A stretch of DNA of 64,000 nt from Gammaproteobacteria bacterium (GTDB lineage: Bacteria; Pseudomonadota; Gammaproteobacteria; Burkholderiales; Thiobacillaceae). The position numbers were made by a program, and so were the translations under genes. Under the pieces are notes generated by a model. It ran no database searches. It was not told where the DNA came from and was given only the letters and a program-made list of their open reading frames with translations. The stretch spans positions 62,001 to 126,000 of the forward strand of contig JAHJNN010000012.1 in the NCBI GenBank assembly GCA_018820765.1, given 5' to 3'. Shown in pieces: positions 23,373 to 31,424 of this stretch. How positions within the stretch are numbered: position 1 is the first letter of the stretch; each line of letters opens with the position of its first letter.

Positions 23373-26060
23373 ATGAAACTTGCATTAAAGCCGCTGGCCG
23401 CGTGCATGGCCACGCTGTTCGGCGTCACGCCATTCAATGTGTGCGCCGCCCCGCCAGCCCCGCCCCCGGTTCAGAACCAGAACGCGAATACCACCCCGCA
23501 GGGCAACGGCACCTCGGACGCCCCGCTCCCCCCGGTGCGGGCGACCCGCCTTATGGCGGCGCTCCTGCCCGCCCAGGCGCCCGAGTTCCCCGGCATCGCC
23601 TGGGGTTCGTTCCTGGTGTACCCGGATGTTTCGCTGGCCGCCACCTACGACGACAACATCTACGCCGAACGCACCAATGTCACCGAAGACGTGATCTACA
23701 CGCTGTCGCCGTCGATCGAGTTCAAGTCCCGCTGGCAGCAGCACGCGCTGAACTTCGACCTGGGTGCGGATTTCGACCGCTACCGGAACAACGGTGCGGA
23801 AGACGTCAACGATCTCTGGCTGGGCTTCGACGGCCGCTATGACCTGGGCGCGCGCACCAACGTGTTTGGCGGCGCCCGCCACTCGCGTGATCACGAAGAC
23901 CGCTCGGTCCCCGGCGCGCTGAATCCGACTGCACAGGCCGAACCGACCCGTTACGACCATGGCGAGGCACACTTGGGCCTGGCCCACGCTTCCGGCGCAT
24001 TCCGCCTGCGCGCCGGCGGCACCTGGGACCAGTACGATTACAAGGATGGCGTTTCCGGCCTGGGCGTGGCAATCGACAACGATTATCGCGACCACGAACT
24101 GAGTTCGCTGGGCGTGCGCCTGGGCTATGTGCTTTCGCCCGTCTATGAGGTTTTCGGCCAGCTTGCCACCGACACGCGCGAATACGACCGGCAGATCCCG
24201 ACCCAAACCTTCAACCGCGACTCGGACGGCATCCGCGCCGCGGCCGGTGTGAAGTTCAATCTGCAGCCCCAGCGCCTGGCTGGCGAAGCCTTCGCCGGCG
24301 TGATGCGCCAGAACTACGATCACAGCGGCTTCTCCGATCTCAGCAAACCGTATTTCGGCGCGCTGGCCGTATGGAAACCGACGTCGACGCTGACCGCGAC
24401 CGGCTTCATCGACCGTTCGCTGGAAGAAACCACCGTCTTCACCACCATTCCCGCCACCGTCTATTCCTCCGGCTCGCTCGACACCACTTACGGCTTCGAG
24501 GTGGAGCGCCGCCTGACCAGCAAGCTGTCTGTCGGCGGCCGCGCCGCCTACACGCGCAGCGATTTCCAGAACTTCGACCGCAGCGACACCATCGTCGATG
24601 CCGGCGCCGGGCTGCGCTACTACGTGATGCCGACGGTGTACGTGGGCGCCGATCTGCGCGTGATCGACCGCGACTCCGACAACCTCGATGCGCAATACAG
24701 CCGCAACCAGCTGTTTGTCAGCGTCGGCTACACCCCGGCGCGCAATCGCGATTACTCGATCATTCCCGAGCGGGAGGCTGGCGCACCCGCCGCGCCGCGC
24801 CCGCAGGGCGTATTTTCCGGCTTTTATCTCGGCGCCCAGCTGGGCCACGGCGGGCTCACCACCGCAACCTTCGGGCCGCGCGACGGCGGCGGCTTCGATG
24901 CCGCCGACATGGGTGGCTTCGGTGCGAGCTACGGACTGTTCGGCGGCTGGGGAACCGAGATCGACAACGGGTACCTCGGCCTCGAGCTCGATGCGGGCGA
25001 CAGCAGCGCCAACTGGTACCACAAGAAGGACAAGCCCGAGGCCCCCACCGTGTATGTCGACAAGGACGCCAGCTATGGCCTGAGCGCCCGCGCCGGCTAC
25101 CAACTCGAAGGCGGCCTGCTGGTCGGCAAGCTGGGCGTGGTGAGCACCCGCTTCCACACCCACTACGCGGAAAACCAGTTTGCGGCCGGCGCCTTCGACC
25201 AGACGCACCGCGAGACCGGCATGCGCATCGGTCTTGGCCTGGAAATCCCGGCTTCGCGCAATCTGTTCGTGCGTACGGATTACAGCGTCACCCGCTACGA
25301 CGGGTACAACGTGCCCTACCAGTCCGACGTCGCTGCAACCACAACGGAAACCTTCGACACCGACGACGCCGTATTCAGCCTCGGCGTCGGCTGGCGCTTC
25401 GGCGGCACCCGTCCGCACGTGGCCTCCCGCTCGGCCACCGAGCTGCGCGGTCTCTACCTGGGCGCCAGCCTCGGCCACGACACCCTGGGCACCGAGCTGA
25501 CCGGCACCCATTTCGATCAGAGTGTGGGCCCCTATGACTTCACCGGCGATTTTGCCGACGCGGGTTTCACCGGCGGCTTCTTCGCCGGCTACGGCCACAC
25601 CTTCAGCCAGATCTATGTCGGCCTGGAACTCGACGCCGAGGCGTCCAACCTCGCCTGGAATCACAATCGCGAAACCGGTGGCGGCGGCGGCCGTGAATTT
25701 GCGGTGGAGAAGCGCGGCAGCTACGGTGCCGGCCTTCGGGTCGGGTACGTGCTCGACAACGGCGGCCTGCTGTACGGCCGCATCGGCGCGGTACAGACCC
25801 GCTTCAACACCATTTACAACAAGGGTGCAGGCGCGGCCAACTGGATCGACCGCAGCGACACGCTCGACGGCACACGCATCGGTTTCGGCGCCGAAATCCC
25901 GGCTTCGGAACACGCCTTCGTCCGTATGGACTACAGCTATACCCGCTACACCGATTCGGTCGACTTCGTGACGACGCACAACGGCGGAGCCAACCCGGAC
26001 GACATGCACTTCGAGAACAGCGAAAGCCTGGTCCGCTTGGGTCTAGGCTTCCGTTTCTGA
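23373..26060 (+). CDS. Three-barrel outer-membrane protein, function unknown
   Basis: 895 residues from ATG 23373 (AGGGAG 5 bp upstream). A signal peptide ends near CAA-PPAPPP (residue 26), followed by a Pro/Asn linker. Residues about 70-470 look like a BBP2-type porin barrel (YPDVSLAATYDDNIYAERT, repeated aromatic beta strands). Residues about 478-670 and 687-895 are two Omp25/opacity-like barrels that repeat each other: GFYLGAQLGHG and GLYLGASLGHD at their starts, GLEIPASRNLFVRTDYS and GAEIPASEHAFVRMDYS near their ends. It ends in aromatic GLGFRF, the BamA-recognition type. Followed by secreted-protein genes. Confidence 0.75.
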   Translation: MKLALKPLAACMATLFGVTPFNVCAAPPAPPPVQNQNANTTPQGNGTSDAPLPPVRATRLMAALLPAQAPEFPGIAWGSFLVYPDVSLAATYDDNIYAERTNVTEDVIYTLSPSIEFKSRWQQHALNFDLGADFDRYRNNGAEDVNDLWLGFDGRYDLGARTNVFGGARHSRDHEDRSVPGALNPTAQAEPTRYDHGEAHLGLAHASGAFRLRAGGTWDQYDYKDGVSGLGVAIDNDYRDHELSSLGVRLGYVLSPVYEVFGQLATDTREYDRQIPTQTFNRDSDGIRAAAGVKFNLQPQRLAGEAFAGVMRQNYDHSGFSDLSKPYFGALAVWKPTSTLTATGFIDRSLEETTVFTTIPATVYSSGSLDTTYGFEVERRLTSKLSVGGRAAYTRSDFQNFDRSDTIVDAGAGLRYYVMPTVYVGADLRVIDRDSDNLDAQYSRNQLFVSVGYTPARNRDYSIIPEREAGAPAAPRPQGVFSGFYLGAQLGHGGLTTATFGPRDGGGFDAADMGGFGASYGLFGGWGTEIDNGYLGLELDAGDSSANWYHKKDKPEAPTVYVDKDASYGLSARAGYQLEGGLLVGKLGVVSTRFHTHYAENQFAAGAFDQTHRETGMRIGLGLEIPASRNLFVRTDYSVTRYDGYNVPYQSDVAATTTETFDTDDAVFSLGVGWRFGGTRPHVASRSATELRGLYLGASLGHDTLGTELTGTHFDQSVGPYDFTGDFADAGFTGGFFAGYGHTFSQIYVGLELDAEASNLAWNHNRETGGGGGREFAVEKRGSYGAGLRVGYVLDNGGLLYGRIGAVQTRFNTIYNKGAGAANWIDRSDTLDGTRIGFGAEIPASEHAFVRMDYSYTRYTDSVDFVTTHNGGANPDDMHFENSESLVRLGLGFRF

Positions 26061-26092
26061 ACGGGACCGCACAGAAAATTTACGTGGGGACA

Positions 26093-26106
26093 TTGCGATT
26101 AATCAA
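26093..26106 (+). promoter_or_regulatory. Weak FNR-like box before the 383-residue secreted protein
   Basis: TTGCG-ATTA-ATCAA keeps one perfect FNR half and three of five bases of the other, at the right spacing. It lies 115 bp before ATG 26221, close to the distance seen for the better box at 23235. Confidence 0.4.
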
Positions 26107-26220
26107 TGTCATTTTTAAAAGGACTGACTACTCTTAAATCGTAGTTCGAAGCATCTTGTTTCCGGCTGCAAAGCCGGGGAAGGGTGAAACAAGTCTTGAT
26201 TCTCAACAGTGGAGCGATAA

Positions 26221-27372
26221 ATGAAAAACCCCGCATTCAATTTCAAAAAACTGATTCTCGCCGGTGGCACCCTGTTTACCATGCTGGCCGTTCCGATGAC
26301 CGTCAACACGGTTAGCGGTCTGGATCTGGGCGTGATTTCGTCCGCTCAGGCAGCCGAGGACGGCGGTGCCAACAAGGGTGGTGCCAACAAGGGCGGCACC
26401 CAGAAAGGCGCGGCCAACAAGGGCGGCCAGGGCACGGGCGGTTCCGCGAGCAACAAGATTTTCCGCGCGCCGGCGGCGGGTGAAGAAGAGGACAGCGACC
26501 GTCCGGTGTGGGCCGGGGTGAAGGGCGGCAAGGCAGGCGGCGGCGGCAAACCGGCCGGCGCCGGCAGCAAGAAGGGTGACCTGTTCGGCGACATGGTCGT
26601 GCTGCTGCGTGATGCCAACGGCGTGCCCATCCTGACGTCCGGCGGCTTGGTGCAGGTCATCGCGTATGTCTACGACTCGACCGGCGCGCTGGTTCCGCTG
26701 AAGGACGCATCCGGCAATCTGGTGGTGATTCCCTACGTGGGCGACGAACTGGCAACCACAGTCACGCTCGGCGGCGTCACGTACGACGTCTACGGCGCCG
26801 AAGTCGAGCTGGGCCGTCTGAGCGTGGGCCGCGCACCGACCAAGGTAACCGATCACGCGCTGGCGGAAGCGCTGAGTAAGCTGGCTTCCGGCACCGTGAC
26901 ACTCGACGCGTCCGGCCGCCTGGTGGTGAATGGCGTGACGATCGACTCGCCGCTGGAAAACCTGGCGCTGTATGACGCGTATATGACCGGAGCGCTGCCG
27001 TCGACGCTGACGCTGCCGGCCGGCTTCAACCCCGCGTCGTTGCTGGCGGCCGCGGCCGACAAATATGGCACCGTCACCGTGGACACCGTGATCTACATGA
27101 ACTCCATCCTGGGGATCAACACCACGAGCAGCTACTACGACTTCTCCACCTACAGCTACGATCGCTACACCACCTGGAAGGACAAGACTGCGACCGTGCT
27201 GGTGCTGAAGGATGGCGTCTATGTTCCCACCGTGGTCAATCTGTACGATGCCGTGTTCAGCAGCACCAACTGGACCGACCCGACTGCAGTGGGCGGCGCG
27301 GACGACTTCGCGACGGCCACGAACGATTTCGTGCAGGTGATCGAATTCATCCACGACAACGAAGTTCGTTGA
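26221..27372 (+). CDS. Secreted Gly/Lys-rich protein, function unknown
   Basis: 383 residues. A long signal peptide ends at SSAQA-AEDGG (residue 44). Next is a repeated basic segment (NKGGANKGGTQKGAANKGG) with KIFRAPAAGEEEDSDRPVWAGVKGG, then a globular part with short Val/Thr/Leu-rich beta-like stretches (DMVVLLRDANGVPILTSGG, VVIPYVGDEL) and VELGRLSVGRAPTKVTDHALAEAL. It has no cysteine. I do not recognise a named family. It follows the three-barrel outer-membrane protein and precedes a His-rich secreted protein that shares the KIF motif, so a cell-surface or extracellular role is likely. Confidence 0.7.
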   Translation: MKNPAFNFKKLILAGGTLFTMLAVPMTVNTVSGLDLGVISSAQAAEDGGANKGGANKGGTQKGAANKGGQGTGGSASNKIFRAPAAGEEEDSDRPVWAGVKGGKAGGGGKPAGAGSKKGDLFGDMVVLLRDANGVPILTSGGLVQVIAYVYDSTGALVPLKDASGNLVVIPYVGDELATTVTLGGVTYDVYGAEVELGRLSVGRAPTKVTDHALAEALSKLASGTVTLDASGRLVVNGVTIDSPLENLALYDAYMTGALPSTLTLPAGFNPASLLAAAADKYGTVTVDTVIYMNSILGINTTSSYYDFSTYSYDRYTTWKDKTATVLVLKDGVYVPTVVNLYDAVFSSTNWTDPTAVGGADDFATATNDFVQVIEFIHDNEVR

Positions 27373-27378
27373 CCGGTT

Positions 27379-27402
27379 GACTGGGCGGCGTGCCGCCCAG
27401 TC
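27379..27402 (+). repeat. Intergenic hairpin between two secreted-protein genes
   Basis: GACTGGGCGGC (27379-27389) pairs perfectly with 27392-27402. There is no T run after it, so it is more likely an mRNA-stabilising or partial-attenuation hairpin than a full terminator. Confidence 0.6.
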
Positions 27403-27426
27403 TGTTGCACGCACAGGAGTTCAGTT

Positions 27427-27744
27427 ATGCATGCTTACAGCAAATGGGCAACGATGTTGTTGCTGGCTGCGGGCCTGGCAACGGCAAACGTCACCACGTA
27501 TGCGGCCGACAGCCACGACGACGGCCACTCCTCCGGCCACACCGGCGGTGGCAAGGGCAAGGGGCCGAAGTACATGGGCGGCGACCGTGGCAGCAGCCAC
27601 AGCAGCAGTTCCCACAAGGGCGGCAGCTCCCACCATGACAGCTCGAGCGGAGGCAGCAAATCCGTGGAAGGAAAGATTTTCCACGCGAAATCCGGCGGCC
27701 ATGAGGATGGCCATGACGAAGGCGGCACCGAGCACAGCCATTAA
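27427..27744 (+). CDS. Small secreted His/Ser/Gly-rich protein, function unknown
   Basis: 105 residues from ATG 27427 with AGGAG 8 bp upstream. The signal peptide (MHAYSKWATMLLLAAGLATANVTTYA) is followed by a low-complexity mature part rich in His, Asp, Ser, Gly and Lys (SHDDGHSSGHTGGGKGKG, HSSSSHKGGSSHHDSSS, GGHEDGHDEGG). The composition would suit divalent metal binding. VEGKIFHAKSGGHED echoes NKIFRAPAAGEEED of the preceding gene. A perfect terminator follows. No family is recognised. Confidence 0.7.
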   Translation: MHAYSKWATMLLLAAGLATANVTTYAADSHDDGHSSGHTGGGKGKGPKYMGGDRGSSHSSSSHKGGSSHHDSSSGGSKSVEGKIFHAKSGGHEDGHDEGGTEHSH

Positions 27745-27762
27745 TCGAGGCACATTGCAGTG

Positions 27763-27798
27763 AAAAGGGGCGCACGGTTCGTGCGCCCCTTTTCTTTT
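27763..27798 (+). terminator. Rho-independent terminator after the His-rich gene
   Basis: A perfect 13-bp stem AAAAGGGGCGCAC (27763-27775) with 27781-27793, a 5-base loop GGTTC and the tail TTTTCTTTT. It closes the transcript of the outer-membrane and secreted genes. Confidence 0.9.
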
Positions 27799-27956
27799 GC
27801 GGCCGCAGGCTTGAAACACATTGCCACATTCTGAAACGGACGGGACACCCCGCATTCCTAAGATGCGTCACATCAGCAGACGCGGGCGCAATGACAAGCG
27901 AACGCATCACGCTGGATGACACGCCCTCTCTTTTTTTCTTTCAAAGGAATCCGGTT

Positions 27957-28127
27957 ATGAAAAGCGTTCTTCAAGTTGCAGTGCTCACCTCCCTGCTCGC
28001 CTCCTTTTCGGCTTTGGCCCATCACCCTGCCGCGGACATCGTCGACGAAGAGATCTACCTGATGATCGATGAAAACGTGGCGGGCACCCCGCATGCCGAT
28101 CTGGATTTTTCCAGCATGGGGCGCTGA
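27957..28127 (+). CDS. Tiny secreted protein, function unknown
   Basis: 56 residues from ATG 27957; AAAGGAA lies 9 bp upstream. The signal peptide MKSVLQVAVLTSLLASFSALA is clear, leaving a 35-residue acidic mature peptide (HHPAADIVDEEIYLMIDENVAGTPHADLDFSSMGR) with two N-terminal histidines. It has its own upstream region (about 210 bp after the previous terminated gene) and its own terminator. No family is recognised; it may belong with the preceding secreted proteins. Confidence 0.6.
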   Translation: MKSVLQVAVLTSLLASFSALAHHPAADIVDEEIYLMIDENVAGTPHADLDFSSMGR

Positions 28128-28186
28128 TCGCATAGGTCAAACCAGCCGGGGACGAAATCGGCACGATCTGATCCCTGCAATGACCG

Positions 28187-28218
28187 AGGCCGGCCACCCA
28201 CAAGTGGCCGGCCTTTTT
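28187..28218. terminator. Terminator between the tiny secreted gene and queD
   Basis: A perfect 11-bp stem AGGCCGGCCAC (28187-28197) with 28204-28214, a 6-base loop, then TTTTT on the plus strand. It lies between convergent genes. Only the plus-strand side has a T run. Confidence 0.85.
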
Positions 28219-28230
28219 CTGGCCCGCTCG

Positions 28231-28584
28231 CTAGCCAGCGTAGACGCAGCCCGCGTCGTGCGTTTCCATCACCTTGATCCGGGACAGGCCGGGCAGCGCG
28301 GGTTTGAGCTGCTCCCACAGCCACGCCGCCAGGCATTCGCTGGTGGGGTTTTCCAGCCCGGCGATGTCGTTGAGGGTGCGATGGTCGAGCGCGGCATGGA
28401 TCGGCTGCCAGGCCGCCTCGAGGTCGGCGAAGTCGAGCACCCAGCCGAGCGTGGGATCGACGTCGCCGCTGACGGTCAGTTCCACCCGGAACGAATGGCC
28501 GTGCAGGCGCGAACAGGGATGGGTTGCGGGCAGCGCAGGCAGGCGCCGCGCGCACTGCAGGTGGAAGATGCGGAAGATGTCCAT
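28231..28584 (-). CDS. queD: 6-carboxy-5,6,7,8-tetrahydropterin synthase
   Basis: 117 residues, the usual QueD length. Zn-binding and catalytic elements are visible: the first His in IFHLQCARRLP, the HGHSF pair near residue 30, the catalytic Cys in PCSRLHGH and the later LENPTSE substrate-binding segment. QueD converts dihydroneopterin triphosphate in the queuosine precursor (preQ0) pathway, in the cytoplasm. No other queuosine gene is nearby. Confidence 0.9.
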   Translation of the reverse strand: MDIFRIFHLQCARRLPALPATHPCSRLHGHSFRVELTVSGDVDPTLGWVLDFADLEAAWQPIHAALDHRTLNDIAGLENPTSECLAAWLWEQLKPALPGLSRIKVMETHDAGCVYAG

Positions 28585-28634
28585 GCGGCATTCTCGCGCA
28601 AGTCATCCAGGCTGGCTATGCTGCCGCGACCGGC

Positions 28635-28859
28635 TTAACCTTGGCAGCACCCGCCCTGTTTGCTGGAAAGCTGAATCGGCGGGCACGGCACCGTTCCGTA
28701 GGAGCAGAACACGCAGCAGTCCCCCGGCAGCGGCATCAGCACCGTATGACATCCCTCGCATTCGTAATACCACTGGCAGGCGTCGGTGGGCATGGTCTCG
28801 GTTTTCACATGGCCGCAGAGCGGGCAGGTCAGGGCGGATTCTAGAATGACGGCGCTCAC
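28635..28859 (-). CDS. GDCCVxC-domain protein of the mer cluster
   Basis: 74 residues starting at a GTG (28859) that overlaps the merP stop as GTGA. Cysteine pairs CPLCG and CEGC form a zinc-ribbon-like part, followed by the hallmark GDCCVFCSYGTVPCPPIQ and a terminal GGCCQG. Proteins with this motif are known as GDCCVxC (seleno)proteins and occur next to mercury or stress genes; the Cys form is present here. The function is not established, but ten cysteines in 74 residues suggest soft-metal or thiol chemistry. Confidence 0.8.
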   Translation of the reverse strand: MSAVILESALTCPLCGHVKTETMPTDACQWYYECEGCHTVLMPLPGDCCVFCSYGTVPCPPIQLSSKQGGCCQG

Positions 28860-29146
28860 CGGTTCGCACCTTTGACCGACGACGGATAGCCGGCATCGGC
28901 GGTAGCGCGGGTCAGTTTCGCCACATCGGTTTTGGCGTCGTCGAAGGTGACGGTCGCCTGCCGATTTTCGTAATCGACTTCGGCCTTGCCGACGCCTTCC
29001 ACTTTGCTCAGGGCCTTTTTGACCGTGATCGGACAGGCTGCACAACTCATGCCCGGCACGGCCAGGGTGACGGTCTGCTGCGCCGCCAGGGCGGGAGTGA
29101 ACAGCGGGGCCAACACGGCCGCAAGCCAGATGGATTTGTTCATCAT
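28856..29146 (-). CDS. merP: Periplasmic mercuric-ion binding protein
   Basis: 96 residues: a signal peptide ending ALAAQ (about 22) and one heavy-metal-associated domain with GMSCAACPITVKKAL, the MerP form of the GMTCxxC metal site. MerP captures Hg(II) in the periplasm and passes it to MerT. The gene lies 6 bp after merT and overlaps the following GDCCVxC gene by 4 bp, so the three form an operon. No merA follows within the window. Confidence 0.93.
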   Translation of the reverse strand: MMNKSIWLAAVLAPLFTPALAAQQTVTLAVPGMSCAACPITVKKALSKVEGVGKAEVDYENRQATVTFDDAKTDVAKLTRATADAGYPSSVKGANR

Positions 29147-29152
29147 GTCTCC

Positions 29153-29491
29153 TCAATAGAACAGCGATGCGTACCAGGGAAAAGCCAGCAGGAGCAGCAG
29201 GGGGATGGCAACCAGCCAGAAAATCTGACGCTGGCGGCGCATGACCGTGGCGTCGGCACAGGGTTTGCCCGGTTCGCACACAGCGGGTTTCCGATACAGC
29301 GTGCGCCATGCCAGAACCAGCAGCCCGAGCGTGAGCGCGACGAAAACCGGGCGCACCGGCTCGAAGCGGGTCAGTGTGGACAGCCACGCGCCGCCCACCC
29401 CGAACGTGACGAGCACGAGGGGCGCGACGCAGCAGAGGGAGGCGCCGATTGCGGCCAGTGCGCTGGCGAAGAGCGGCAATTTGGTATCCAT
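29153..29491 (-). CDS. merT: Mercuric transport protein
   Basis: 112 residues with three hydrophobic helices. The vicinal cysteines [11 protein letters not shown] in helix 1 and the cytoplasmic pair CEPGKPC (about residues 75-81) are the MerT Hg(II) relay. It takes Hg(II) from MerP across the inner membrane. It is the first gene of the operon, behind a MerR-type operator and divergent from merR. Confidence 0.92.
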   Translation of the reverse strand: MDTKLPLFASALAAIGASLCCVAPLVLVTFGVGGAWLSTLTRFEPVRPVFVALTLGLLVLAWRTLYRKPAVCEPGKPCADATVMRRQRQIFWLVAIPLLLLLAFPWYASLFY

Positions 29492-29520
29492 CGGTCTTTC
29501 CGGATGACTGCGATGGACGT

Positions 29521-29552
29521 AGGATAGGTTCCGTACCCAAGTACGGAGTCAA
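29521..29552 (-). promoter_or_regulatory. MerR-type operator/promoter of merTP
   Basis: On the minus strand TTGACT (-35; 29547-29552) is followed by the dyad CCGTAC-ttgg-GTACGG and then CTATCC/TATCCT, giving a 19-20 bp spacer. An overlong spacer carrying a dyad is the mark of MerR-controlled promoters, which MerR-Hg untwists. Confidence 0.88.
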
Positions 29553-29553
29553 G

Positions 29554-29958
29554 ATGCAGACCTTCACCATTTCCGGACTGGCGCAGGCGGCGGGCGTCAA
29601 CGTCGAGACGATCCGCTTCTATCAGCGCCGCGGCCTGCTGGCGGAGCCCGACAAGCCGCTGGGCGGCATCCGCCGCTACGGAGAAGCCGAGGTGGCGCGC
29701 GTGCTGTTCATCAAGGCGGCGCAGCGCATCGGCTTCACGCTGGACGAAGTGGCCCAGCTGCTGCAGCTGGACGACGGCACGCAGTGCGCGGAAGCCCGGG
29801 CGATCGCCGAGCACAAACTCGCCGACGTGCGGGCGCGGCTGGCCGACCTGCAGCGTATCGAGACGACGTTGACGCAACTGGTCGAGCGCTGCGCGACAAA
29901 GCGGGGCAAGGTCTGCTGCCCCTTGATCGCCGCGCTGCAACCCGCGCCCGCGCGCTGA
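29554..29958 (+). CDS. merR: Mercury-responsive regulator
   Basis: 134 residues from ATG 29554. N-terminal winged helix ([26 protein letters not shown]), then a long dimer helix. Cysteines 78, 113 and 122 have the same 35 and 9 residue spacings as C82, C117 and C126 of Tn501 MerR, the trigonal Hg site; C121 is an extra neighbour. It therefore should sense Hg(II), not another metal. It is divergent from merTP across the operator. Confidence 0.93.
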   Translation: MQTFTISGLAQAAGVNVETIRFYQRRGLLAEPDKPLGGIRRYGEAEVARVLFIKAAQRIGFTLDEVAQLLQLDDGTQCAEARAIAEHKLADVRARLADLQRIETTLTQLVERCATKRGKVCCPLIAALQPAPAR

Positions 29959-29959
29959 C

Positions 29960-31096
29960 TCAGGCGGCGATTTCCTTCGCCAGCGCGTTGCGGCGGCCGG
30001 TTTCGCTGCCGGTGAGCGCGAAGCCCTGCAGGCGGCCGGCCTCGTCCACATGCAGCGCGCAGACGCCGGTGTCGCTGCATTCGACCTTCCAGCCGCCCAC
30101 CGCGCCGATTTTCGGCGGTAGCACCGCCACCGGGTGCGCCGGCGTTTTCACCATCACCGGCATGGCCGGATACACCACCGGAGTCGGGGTGCCGGTGAGC
30201 GTGGCGGCCAGCGCGCGCGCCTGCAGCATCAGCGGCTGCACGTAGGGCAGGTTGAGGCCTTCGACCTCGGCGCAGTCGCCCATCGCATACACGTTGGCCG
30301 CGCCGGTTTCGAGCAGGCCATTGGTCTGGATGCCGCGCCCGACCGCGATGCCGGCCGCCTGCGCCAGCTGGGTGCGGGGCCTGAGGCCGATCGCAGACAG
30401 CACGGCATCGGCTTCGATGACGTCGCCGTTGTCGAGCTCGACCCGATAGCCGTTCGCGCTCGCGTCGACGCGTTTGCCGGTGCGTCCGAAATGCCAGTTC
30501 ACCCCCAGCGCGGCCAGGCTGTCGGCCAGGCGCTGGCCCGCCTCGACCGGCAGCAGGCGCTCCAGCGGCCACGCGCCCAGGTGCACCACGTCGACCGTGA
30601 AACCGGCGTGCACCAGGTCGTTGGCGAACTCGCAGCCGATCAGCCCGCCGCCCAGCACGGTGATGCGCTTCTTGCCGTCGACGGCGCTGCGAAAAGCCGC
30701 GTAGTCGGCCAGATCGTTCACCGCCAGCACGCCGGCCGCGCCGCTGCCGGCAAGTCCGTGCGGGAACGGGTCGGCGCCGAGCGCGAGCACCAGCTTGCCG
30801 TATTCGATTTCGCCGCCGTCGGTACGAATGCGCTGCGCCTGCGTGTCGATCGCGGTGACGCGGGTATGCGCCAGCACCGTCGCGTTCTGGTCCGCCGCCA
30901 TCTTCTCCGCGCTGGCGCTGGCCAGGGCCGCTGCCGTCCTGCCGGTGGCGAAGGCGTTCGACAGGTTGGGCTTGGAGTAGAAAGCGCCGTCGTCCGCGGT
31001 GACGAGCGTGACCGGCGTGGCGGCGTCGCGCTTGCGGATTTCCTTCAGCAGGGTGTAGCCGGCGAGGCCGGAACCGACGATGACGATGGGATGCAT
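29960..31096 (-). CDS. FAD-dependent rubredoxin reductase
   Basis: 378 residues from ATG 31096, chosen for the AGGAG 5 bp upstream (a longer frame reaches 31132). N-terminal FAD motif IVIVGSGLAGYTLLKEIRK, central NADH motif VLGGGLIGCEFANDL (about residue 145) and the second FAD motif VYAMGDCAEV (about 275). The C-terminal domain resembles rubredoxin reductases and NorW. Next on the same strand upstream are rubredoxin and rubrerythrin, so it likely feeds NADH electrons to rubredoxin. Converges with merR with 1 bp between stop codons. Confidence 0.88.
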   Translation of the reverse strand: MHPIVIVGSGLAGYTLLKEIRKRDAATPVTLVTADDGAFYSKPNLSNAFATGRTAAALASASAEKMAADQNATVLAHTRVTAIDTQAQRIRTDGGEIEYGKLVLALGADPFPHGLAGSGAAGVLAVNDLADYAAFRSAVDGKKRITVLGGGLIGCEFANDLVHAGFTVDVVHLGAWPLERLLPVEAGQRLADSLAALGVNWHFGRTGKRVDASANGYRVELDNGDVIEADAVLSAIGLRPRTQLAQAAGIAVGRGIQTNGLLETGAANVYAMGDCAEVEGLNLPYVQPLMLQARALAATLTGTPTPVVYPAMPVMVKTPAHPVAVLPPKIGAVGGWKVECSDTGVCALHVDEAGRLQGFALTGSETGRRNALAKEIAA

Positions 31097-31157
31097 GAAT
31101 ACTCCTGAATTCAAATTGCGGGAGACATGCAAAAACGCCTCCCGCTGTGGCCGGTGA

Positions 31158-31328
31158 TCAGGCGGTGATTTCGACCATCTCGAAATCGGCCTTGGATACG
31201 CCGCAGTGCGGGCATTCCCAGTTTTCAGGAACGTCCTCCCAGCGGGTGCCGGGGGCGATGCCGTGCTCGGGGTCGCCTTGGGCTTCGTCGTAAATGTAAA
31301 AACAAACGATACATTGCCAGGTTTTCAT
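31158..31328 (-). CDS. rubA: Rubredoxin
   Basis: 56 residues from ATG 31328. Two CxxC knuckles, [10 protein letters not shown] (residues 6-9) and CPHCGVSK, ligate a single iron. The usual aromatic core (W, Y, F) and [15 protein letters not shown] are present. It carries single electrons in the cytosol, here probably from the downstream reductase to the upstream rubrerythrin. Confidence 0.95.
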   Translation of the reverse strand: MKTWQCIVCFYIYDEAQGDPEHGIAPGTRWEDVPENWECPHCGVSKADFEMVEITA

Positions 31329-31373
31329 GATGTGTCCTTTCGTTAAATTTCCGCCGCATTGCGGCATTCTCTA

Positions 31374-31414
31374 ATCGCCCTCGCCCTTGAGGGGAGAGGG
31401 CGGGGTGAGGGTGA
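31374..31414. repeat. CCCTCTCCCC-type palindromic repeat (copy 3, diverged)
   Basis: On the minus strand it reads CCCTCACCCCGCCCTCTCCC and pairs with AGGGCGAGGGC after CTCA. It lies between rubrerythrin and rubredoxin. The core matches the copies in nirB (9534) and before the FAD hydroxylase gene (50684), though in the opposite orientation and with more changes. Confidence 0.6.
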
Positions 31415-31424
31415 GCTTCCGGGC

